Assembly (NCBI GenBank): GCA_035260725.1
Contig: DATFUR010000035.1
Span: 1-19,039 of the forward strand
Source: DASRFS01 sp035260725
GTDB taxonomy: Bacteria > Patescibacteriota > Microgenomatia > Levybacterales > UBA12049
Direction of reading: 5' to 3'
Length of the DNA stretch: 19,039 nucleotides
The first letter of the stretch is position 1; each line of letters starts with the position of its first letter. The notes beneath the pieces are model-generated. The model did no database searches, was not told the DNA's origin, and was given only the letters and a program-made list of their open reading frames with translations. Positions 14,114 through 19,039 of the stretch are shown one piece after another. Both the position numbers and the translations under genes were made by a program.

Positions 14114-14873
14114 ATTTGTTTGGAGGACAATAAAGGACCTTACCGTCTTGAGTTCTAGCAAAGAAATCGGGAATTGGCTTTGAATTTGCCGTGGCAAGAT
14201 CTCCTTGTCCTGAAGATGTATAAGATACGCTATATGGAATAAGAATAAAAGTATCCCTTGCTACTGAATAATTTTTATAAATCCAACTATTAGAATTATT
14301 GAAAGAAAATATAGGCTCTCCTCTGCTGACCCTGCTTCCTGAAGATTTATGAAAAGTTACCCTGGCATCTCCACCTATTTCTAATAAAAGAGTCTGCTCT
14401 TCATTTGCGGAAATAAAATCAATAATTGCAACTTCGATTTGATCGGGACCTTTTACCCTGGACTCAATGGCTGCCCCCTTTTGTCTTAAATTGTAATTTA
14501 TAGCTCCAATATACCCGTCATCCGGAGATAAAATTGTGACAGGATTTTTCGCTGTAATTTCATATGCATAAAAATTTTTGCCTCCAACTTGCGTTGTCGT
14601 AGCTTTTAACTCTATATCACCTGGATTTTTTAAACTAATCGGAAAAAATTGCTTCCCTTGTTCCTGAGCCAATCTAAAAAGTTGCTCCTTCGATTCACAT
14701 TCAGCGAAATATTTAGAGAAATCCTGACTTGTTATTCTAAGCGCCTCCTGAGATGGTTGTTCAATCCTTGGTTTGGGAGTTGGATTTATTTTTGTATCTG
14801 GTGCGATTCCGCAAGAAGAACCAACAATACCCAAAGCTAAAACAGATGCTGCAAGTCTTTCTCCAAGTCCCAT
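14112..14873 (-). CDS. Putative lipoprotein or secreted envelope protein of unknown function, paralogous to the gene at 13270-14085
   Basis: The 253-aa protein has an N-terminal hydrophobic signal (about 6-20) followed by SSCG, so Cys21 is a candidate lipidation site, although the lipobox (VGSSC) is imperfect with Gly at -3. A Pro/Lys-rich linker (about 27-42), a helical stretch (about 48-75) and a beta-rich domain (about 85-235) follow. Two stretches resemble the plus-strand neighbour in the same order: ILSPDDGYIGAI (114-125) and GSRVSRGEPIFSF (179-191), compared with its YVPSFVEGTVINL and GSRV...GEPLF. Cys249 lies near the C-terminus. No catalytic motif is visible. It has its own promoter, a near copy of the nusA promoter, and its stop codon abuts a copied dnaJ 3' end. 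Function is unknown; a surface or envelope role is inferred. Confidence 0.7.
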   Translation of the reverse strand: MGLGERLAASVLALGIVGSSCGIAPDTKINPTPKPRIEQPSQEALRITSQDFSKYFAECESKEQLFRLAQEQGKQFFPISLKNPGDIELKATTTQVGGKNFYAYEITAKNPVTILSPDDGYIGAINYNLRQKGAAIESRVKGPDQIEVAIIDFISANEEQTLLLEIGGDARVTFHKSSGSRVSRGEPIFSFNNSNSWIYKNYSVARDTFILIPYSVSYTSSGQGDLATANSKPIPDFFARTQDGKVLYCPPNK

Positions 14874-14882
14874 AGCCTGCGA

Positions 14883-14911
14883 AGTATACCAGATTTAGTG
14901 GCCTACTTCAA
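14883..14911 (-). promoter_or_regulatory. Promoter of the lipoprotein-like gene, near copy of the nusA promoter (A')
   Basis: Minus strand: -35 TTGAAG (14911-14906), 17-nt spacer, -10 TATACT (14888-14883), 9 nt to the ATG. Both hexamers, the spacer length and the 9-nt gap equal those of nusA. Ungapped comparison of 14883-14916 with 13220-13253 gives 26 of 34 matches, including 14 consecutive bases reaching beyond the -10 box into the spacer, which suggests common descent. Confidence 0.6.
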
Positions 14912-14914
14912 TGA

Positions 14915-14948
14915 AGCTAAAACCAGCCTTTTTTGGATTTTGAGGATT
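14915..14948 (-). repeat. dnaJ 3' end (B), partner of the repeat at 14079-14113
   Basis: Last codons and stop of dnaJ, directly repeated 836 bp away in the same orientation. Immediately downstream of dnaJ it abuts the nusA-like promoter copy, giving the order B-A' here and B'-gene-A further on. Confidence 0.75.
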
Positions 14949-15801
14949 CGAACTCTTCCAAAATTGCTTTTTGCTTTGAAGTCAGATTTTTTGGAACTGT
15001 TACTTTTATTCTGACGTAATGATTGCCTTTCCCCGAGCTCTGAACGTGAGGTACACCTTTTTGCGCAAGCCTAATTACCGTTCCGGGCTGTGTTCCCGCC
15101 GGAATTTTTAGCTTTACCGGGCCCTGAACTGTTTCGACAGTAATCTGATCCCCTAATGCCGCTTGAGAAAAAGATAATTCCTGGTCGGAAATTATGTCAT
15201 ATCCTTCTCTTTGGAATTTTCTGTCGGGTCTGACTTCCAAAACAACATCGTAATTTCCAAATCTGATTCTGGATCCATTATCTACTCCCGCCGGAATTTT
15301 TATAGTTTGTGTCCTGCCATCAATTGTTACTCTTTTGGTTGCGCCTTTTACGGCATCCATAAAATCAATTTCTAGGGAATAAGCCGGTCTTCTTTGTGTC
15401 CTGCCAAAAGGGTTTCCTCCGCCGAAGAATTGTTCAAAAATTTCAAAAGGATCGGAAAACCCTCCAAAATCAAAGTCTACATTCGGATTTCCACCGGTTG
15501 TATACGTATAAGTAAATGGTCCGTATTGGCCGCCTTGCTGACCTCCAAATCCGCCTCCAAAAGGACCTTGACCCGCTCCTTGCTCAAAAGCGGCGTGGCC
15601 AAATTGGTCGTAAGTTTGCTTTTTCGCAGGATCACTCAAAACTTCGTAGGCTTTGGTTACTTCCTTAAACTTTGCTTCGGCACTTTTATCTTTATTGCGG
15701 TCAGGATGAAATTCCAAAGCAAGCTTTCTGTAGGCTTTTTTTATGTCTGCCTCTGTTGCTCCTTTTGTAAGTCCTAAAACTTCGTAATAGTCTTTTGCCA
15801 T
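14917..15801 (-). CDS. dnaJ: J-domain co-chaperone DnaJ, zinc-finger-less (CbpA-like)
   Basis: The 294-aa protein has a J domain (1-67) with the HPD motif (32-34) that stimulates DnaK ATPase, a Gly/Phe-rich linker (about 73-130; GPFGGGFGG, then PFEIFEQFFGGGNPF) and the two C-terminal substrate-binding beta domains (about 140-285). The CxxCxGxG zinc-binding repeats of classical DnaJ (about 376 aa) are absent and the mature sequence has no cysteine. It is therefore a type B J-protein despite lying directly after dnaK, where DnaJ itself normally lies. It follows a probable terminator after dnaK and may have its own promoter. No Shine-Dalgarno sequence is visible. Its last codons are duplicated at 14079-14113. 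Confidence 0.95.
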   Translation of the reverse strand: MAKDYYEVLGLTKGATEADIKKAYRKLALEFHPDRNKDKSAEAKFKEVTKAYEVLSDPAKKQTYDQFGHAAFEQGAGQGPFGGGFGGQQGGQYGPFTYTYTTGGNPNVDFDFGGFSDPFEIFEQFFGGGNPFGRTQRRPAYSLEIDFMDAVKGATKRVTIDGRTQTIKIPAGVDNGSRIRFGNYDVVLEVRPDRKFQREGYDIISDQELSFSQAALGDQITVETVQGPVKLKIPAGTQPGTVIRLAQKGVPHVQSSGKGNHYVRIKVTVPKNLTSKQKAILEEFESSKSKKGWF

Positions 15802-15807
15802 ATCTAT

Positions 15808-15816
15808 ATTTTATCA
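15808..15816 (-). promoter_or_regulatory. Possible extended -10 promoter of dnaJ
   Basis: Minus strand TGATAAAAT (TGn plus a -10-like TAAAAT) ends 6 nt before the dnaJ ATG, the same gap as ftsK. No -35 box is evident. It begins in the T-run of the terminator after dnaK, which would let dnaJ be expressed independently. Weak evidence. Confidence 0.28.
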
Positions 15817-15835
15817 AAAAACCGCTCATCGCGGC
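15816..15835 (-). terminator. Probable intrinsic terminator after dnaK
   Basis: Minus strand: CCGC-GATGA-GCGG hairpin with a flanking G-T pair, followed directly by six T. The stem is short, so termination is probably partial, which would give a dnaK-rich transcript with reduced read-through into dnaJ. Confidence 0.45.
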
Positions 15836-15836
15836 A

Positions 15837-15866
15837 TTTTTAATTCTAAATTTTTTTAATTCTAAA
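15837..15866. repeat. Short tandem direct repeat between dnaK and its terminator
   Basis: The 14-mer TTTTTAATTCTAAA occurs at 15837-15850 and 15853-15866 on the plus strand, period 16. It lies just after the dnaK stop. It probably arose by slippage in AT-rich DNA; no function is visible. Confidence 0.7.
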
Positions 15867-15868
15867 CT

Positions 15869-17770
15869 CTAGTTTACAACTTCCCCTTCAACAGGTTCGT
15901 CGGAATCTTTTTTCTCTTCGTCTTTCTTTTCCCCATCTTCTGTCTTTTTCTCTTCCGATGGCTGTTCACTGGATGCTGATTGCTGATTCATGGCCTGTCC
16001 TATTTTTTGCAGAGAATCGGACAATTCTTTTGTCTTGGTCTCTAAATCTTCCTTGGTTCCGGTGTCCAAGACTGCTTTAAGAGCGGTTACTTTTTCTTCA
16101 ACTTCTTTTTTAATATCTTCCGGAACCTTGTCTCCGGCATCTTTAAGAGATTTTTCTGCGGTGAATATTAGAGAATCGGCCTGGTTTCTGGCTTCAACCT
16201 GGTCTTTTTTCTTTGCATCTTCTTCGGCGTGCATTTCGGCCTCTTTGGTCATTTTTTCGACTTCTTCCGGTGTTAGACCTGTCGAACCCGTAATTTTTAT
16301 ACTTTGTTCTTTTCCCGATGCCTTGTCTTTTGCCTTAACATTTAAAATTCCGTTTGCATCCAAATCAAATGTAACCTCAACTTGCGGGACACCTCGAGGG
16401 GCCGGAGGAATTCCGTCTAAGATAAATCTTCCAAGCGACTTATTGTCGGCTGCCATTGGACGCTCTCCTTGCAAAACATTAATTTCTACCTGGGTTTGGT
16501 TGTCTGCAGCAGTTGAAAATACTTGAGACTTGCTCGTTGGAATTGTTGTGTTTTTTGGAATTAAAGGAGTGGAAACTCCGCCCAAAGTTTCTATTCCCAA
16601 AGTAAGAGGTGTAACGTCCAAAAGCAAAACGTCTTTGACTTCTCCGCCCAAAACTCCGCCCTGGATTGCGGCTCCCACCGCAACTACTTCGTCGGGGTTA
16701 ACACTCTTGTTTGGCTCTTTACCAAAGAACTTAGTAACAGTCTCAACAATTTTTGGCATTCTTGTCATTCCTCCAACCAAAATTACCTCGTCAATCTCGC
16801 TTGTTTTTACTTTTGCATCTTTTAGAGCCTGTTCTACGGGCTTTAGGGTTGACTGGACAAGAGGATCGACAATTTGCTCAAGCTTTGCCCTGGTTAAAGT
16901 CATTGTAAGGTGCAAGGGTCCCGATGAGCCTTGAGTTATAAAAGGTTGGTTAATTTGTGCTTCTTGGGCGCTTGATAATTCGATCTTTGCTTTTTCCGCG
17001 GACTCTCTAAGTCTTTGCAAGGCTTGGGGGTCTTTTCTTAAATCTACGTTGTTTTCTTTTTGGAATTCTTCGGCCAAATAATTAATTATCAACTGATCAA
17101 AGTCGTCTCCGCCCAAATGTGTATCTCCGTTTGTAGATTTTACTTGGTAAAGACCTTCTCCAAGTTCCAAAATTGAAATATCAAAAGTTCCTCCACCCAA
17201 ATCGTAAACTGCAATTGTGTGAGCATTTTTCTTATCGAGTCCGTATGCCAGTGCTGCTGCTGTTGGCTCGTTTATAATTCTAAGAACTTCAAGTCCTGCT
17301 ATTTCTCCTGCTTGTTTGGTTGCTTGTCTTTGGGAATCATCAAAATATGCGGGGACTGTAATAACAGCTTGGGTTACTTTTCCTCCCAGATAGGCTTCGG
17401 CGTCTGCTTTGATTTTTTGCAAAATCATGGCTGACACTTCTTGAGGAGTAAAGGTTCGACCGTCTACCTCAACAACTGCCATTCCATCGCGGCCTTCTTT
17501 TATTGTATAAGGAAGCCATTTCTTGTCGAATTGGACAGACTCGTCTTTGTACTTTTTACCCATCAATCTTTTTATAGAAAAGATCGTGCTCTTAGGCTTA
17601 AGAACTAACTGGCGCTTTGCAACGTCTCCGACAACGTGGCTTATTGGGTCTACCACAGACGGAATAACGTTCCGGCCTTCTGCAGAATGGATTACTTTTG
17701 GTGATCCACCCTCCATTACAGCCACCGCTGAATTTGTTGTACCTAAATCAATACCTATTATTTTTCCCAT
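15869..17770 (-). CDS. dnaK: Molecular chaperone DnaK (Hsp70)
   Basis: With the start at ATG 17770 the protein is 633 aa, the usual size. An in-frame TTG at 17791 would add seven residues but lies inside grpE, and the Shine-Dalgarno sequence favours 17770. Motifs are GIDLGTTNS (6-14), the phosphate-2 loop YDLGGGTFDISIL, the adenosine motif LVGGMTRMPKI, the interdomain linker DVLLLDVTPL, the beta substrate-binding domain and the helical lid. The tail is Glu/Lys/Ser-rich and ends EGEVVN, recalling the acidic ends of other DnaKs. It folds and remodels proteins with GrpE as exchange factor and the DnaJ-like protein as partner. It is translationally close to grpE (1 nt between stop and ATG). Confidence 0.98.
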   Translation of the reverse strand: MGKIIGIDLGTTNSAVAVMEGGSPKVIHSAEGRNVIPSVVDPISHVVGDVAKRQLVLKPKSTIFSIKRLMGKKYKDESVQFDKKWLPYTIKEGRDGMAVVEVDGRTFTPQEVSAMILQKIKADAEAYLGGKVTQAVITVPAYFDDSQRQATKQAGEIAGLEVLRIINEPTAAALAYGLDKKNAHTIAVYDLGGGTFDISILELGEGLYQVKSTNGDTHLGGDDFDQLIINYLAEEFQKENNVDLRKDPQALQRLRESAEKAKIELSSAQEAQINQPFITQGSSGPLHLTMTLTRAKLEQIVDPLVQSTLKPVEQALKDAKVKTSEIDEVILVGGMTRMPKIVETVTKFFGKEPNKSVNPDEVVAVGAAIQGGVLGGEVKDVLLLDVTPLTLGIETLGGVSTPLIPKNTTIPTSKSQVFSTAADNQTQVEINVLQGERPMAADNKSLGRFILDGIPPAPRGVPQVEVTFDLDANGILNVKAKDKASGKEQSIKITGSTGLTPEEVEKMTKEAEMHAEEDAKKKDQVEARNQADSLIFTAEKSLKDAGDKVPEDIKKEVEEKVTALKAVLDTGTKEDLETKTKELSDSLQKIGQAMNQQSASSEQPSEEKKTEDGEKKDEEKKDSDEPVEGEVVN

Positions 17771-17771
17771 A

Positions 17772-18278
17772 TTAATTTGTTTCCTTTCCAACTATAACTT
17801 TAGCCGGTCTAATCAAAATTCCGTTTAGTTTATAACCCATTTCCAAAACATCTAAAATTTTTCCTTCTGGTCCCTCTTTAACTTGAACTACTTCGTGTAA
17901 ATTAGGATCAAAAGTCTCTGTTTGAACAGGCTCTAAGCCTTCTTCAGCTAAAACTTTTCTGAACTCCTCAACAGTCATCTTAACTCCCTCAAGCCAACTT
18001 GATTGTACGCCGCTATCTTTAGCTCCTTTAAGTACCGTTTCTAAGTGACCAAGTGTTGGCAGAAGACGTAAAATTAAATCTTTATTCGCCATTCTGATCC
18101 AACCGGACTTTTCTTCTGCTACTCTTTTTTCCAGATTCTGATAATCTGCAAGAGTTCTTTTTAACTGATTTTCAAGGTTCTCGATTTGTTGTTTCGACCC
18201 GTCTGCAACGCTCGCGCTAGCATTGCGGGCAGGCTCGTCTTTTTGAACTTCGTTGTTTTCATTTTTCTTTTTTACCAT
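17772..18278 (-). CDS. grpE: Nucleotide exchange factor GrpE
   Basis: The 168-aa protein has a charged disordered N-terminus (1-27), a long coiled-coil helix (about 28-62; QQIENLENQLKRTLADYQNL and the EKRVAEEK that follows), a helical dimer part with DLILRLLPTLGHLE, and the C-terminal beta domain with FDPNLHEVVQV and MGYKLNGILIRPAKVIVG. It releases ADP from DnaK. The order hrcA-grpE-dnaK is canonical. Its start is 1 nt past the hrcA stop and its own stop 1 nt before the dnaK ATG, so the three genes form a tightly coupled operon. Confidence 0.97.
   Translation of the reverse strand: MVKKKNENNEVQKDEPARNASASVADGSKQQIENLENQLKRTLADYQNLEKRVAEEKSGWIRMANKDLILRLLPTLGHLETVLKGAKDSGVQSSWLEGVKMTVEEFRKVLAEEGLEPVQTETFDPNLHEVVQVKEGPEGKILDVLEMGYKLNGILIRPAKVIVGKETN
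17782..17789 (-). promoter_or_regulatory. Shine-Dalgarno sequence of dnaK, decides its start
   Basis: GGAAAGGA on the minus strand, 11 nt before ATG 17770 and inside the last codons of grpE. It supports ATG 17770 over the in-frame TTG at 17791. Confidence 0.6.
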
Positions 18279-18279
18279 T

Positions 18280-19011
18280 TTACCATCCCTTTGCTACTTC
18301 TTCTATTAAATTTCCAAAATAACGGACTGTCGGAACAATATAAGTATAGTTAAGTCTGTTTGGACCCAAAACTCCAATGTGTCCTTTTATATTGCCTGCA
18401 GTTTCGTAATTTGTAAATACAAATCCGTAAGGTCCCTGAAGCTTTGGCCCTAGTTCTTCGCCTAAAACAACGTGAATATTTTCGTTTTCCGGATCTTCCG
18501 CAAATAAATCCCTAAAGTAGTCGTATTCGTCTAAAACGGAGAAAAGATTTTTTGTTATGTCTATATCGTAGAATTCGGGCATGTCCAGGAGATTGGCGTA
18601 TCCGCACGCAAAAAAACCACCTTCGTTGGTTGTAGTTATAGCAAGTGTTTTTGTTTTTTCGGCTAAATTCTTGGTCAACTCTTGTAAGAACTTTTCTTCT
18701 TTTTCCCTTAAGTCCCAGACTTTTTCCTTAACCCCGACTTCCTCTGTAACAGAGAGCTCTTTTTCCTTCATCAGCTGGTTTACATAAAATTTAAGAGCCT
18801 GGGGAGTTGGAATGCGTCCCGAAGATATGTGGGCTTTTTTTAAATATCCCAAATTTGTAAGGCGGACCATTTCGTTTCTGATTGTTGCTGGACTTGCAGT
18901 AAGATTGTGCTTTTTTTCCAAAGTTTCCGAACCGACCGGATCGGCTGTTTCAATATATTCTTCGATGAGAGACTTTAAAATCTCAATTTGTCTTTGAGTT
19001 AATTCATTCAT
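18280..19011 (-). CDS. hrcA: Heat-inducible transcription repressor HrcA, short form
   Basis: The 243-aa protein has an N-terminal winged helix (1-75; LTQRQIEILKSLIEEYIETADPVGS in outline, then SPATIRNEM and HISSGRIPT) and ends in the GAF-like core (GHIGVLGPNRLNYTYIV, 210-226). Family members are usually about 340 aa; the central dimerisation/insert part is much reduced here. HrcA represses class I heat-shock operons by binding the CIRCE inverted repeat. Only 28 nt upstream are in the window and no CIRCE half-site (TTAGCACTC) is seen there or in any intergenic gap. An AGGA 6 nt before the ATG (19018-19021) supports the start. Autoregulation of hrcA-grpE-dnaK is likely but unproven here. Confidence 0.93.
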   Translation of the reverse strand: MNELTQRQIEILKSLIEEYIETADPVGSETLEKKHNLTASPATIRNEMVRLTNLGYLKKAHISSGRIPTPQALKFYVNQLMKEKELSVTEEVGVKEKVWDLREKEEKFLQELTKNLAEKTKTLAITTTNEGGFFACGYANLLDMPEFYDIDITKNLFSVLDEYDYFRDLFAEDPENENIHVVLGEELGPKLQGPYGFVFTNYETAGNIKGHIGVLGPNRLNYTYIVPTVRYFGNLIEEVAKGW

Positions 19012-19017
19012 ACGAAA

Positions 19018-19032
19018 TCCTGCCTAAGAGGC
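19018..19032 (-). promoter_or_regulatory. hrcA ribosome-binding site next to a small inverted repeat
   Basis: AGGA (19018-19021) is spaced 6 nt from the ATG. Just upstream, GCCT-N3-AGGC (19022-19032) forms a 4-bp inverted repeat that might be part of an operator or a leader hairpin. The window ends too soon to judge. Confidence 0.35.
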
Positions 19033-19039
19033 TTGTCCT

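Noticed and set aside
13270..14873. Calling the two insert genes M23 peptidases
   Set aside because: Only a vague barrel-like pattern is seen; the zinc ligands (HxxxD and HxH) are missing in both.
14079..14948. Transposon or insertion sequence between dnaJ and nusA
   Set aside because: No transposase or integrase and no terminal inverted repeats; the repeats are copies of gene-end and promoter sequence.
17771..17791. TTG at 17791 as the dnaK start
   Set aside because: It would add seven residues not found in DnaK and lies within grpE; ATG 17770 has a Shine-Dalgarno sequence and begins the family sequence directly.
1..19039. CRISPR array, tRNA or rRNA genes, or stop-codon recoding
   Set aside because: No spaced repeats or RNA-gene core motifs were seen in the gaps, and TGA ends the first gene in the expected place, so standard bacterial code fits.

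Overview
The window looks like chromosome from a Candidate Phyla Radiation (Patescibacteria) bacterium, plausibly Microgenomates-like. The reasons are moderately AT-rich DNA, very compact coding, short versions of several core proteins (IF-2 of 496 aa, HrcA of 243 aa, a DnaJ without zinc finger), and an archaeal-type AMP phosphorylase, an enzyme CPR genomes often carry with form II/III RuBisCO. TGA is used as a stop (first gene), so the recoded-UGA lineages (Gracilibacteria, SR1) are excluded. The phylum assignment is inference.

Layout. Positions 1-1825 (+): the 3' part of an AMP phosphorylase gene, overlapping mltG, a cell-wall lytic transglycosylase. Everything from 1828 to 13210 is on the minus strand. 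Read in transcription order it is nusA, infB, a degenerate DHH-family gene, rpsO, pnp, RNase J, ftsK, a RodZ-like gene and a small membrane protein gene. This is a collapsed form of the classical nusA-infB-(rbfA-nrnA-truB-ribF)-rpsO-pnp-...-rnj-...-ftsK/spoIIIE-...-rodZ order known from Firmicutes; rimP, rbfA, truB and ribF are missing here. Positions 13216-14873 hold two unfamiliar, apparently paralogous envelope proteins in convergent orientation. Positions 14917-19011 (-) are the heat-shock operon hrcA-grpE-dnaK-dnaJ.

How it fits together: the minus-strand block links transcription elongation (NusA), translation initiation (IF-2, S15), RNA decay (PNPase, RNase J) and chromosome segregation and cell shape (FtsK, RodZ-like). 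The chaperone operon lies immediately upstream of nusA and is separated from it only by the two-gene insert. That insert is the most unusual part: it is framed by interleaved direct repeats of the dnaJ 3' end and of the nusA promoter, which suggests gene capture at the dnaJ/nusA junction.

A second theme is promoter architecture. Several genes (ftsK, RNase J, nusA, both insert genes, possibly dnaJ) have good -10 elements only 6-9 nt before the start codon, implying leaderless or nearly leaderless mRNAs, while the RodZ-like gene, dnaK and hrcA have clear Shine-Dalgarno sequences. No tRNA, rRNA, CRISPR, transposase or phage gene was seen. No gene-free stretch exceeds 300 bases; the longest is 182 bases (2835-3016).
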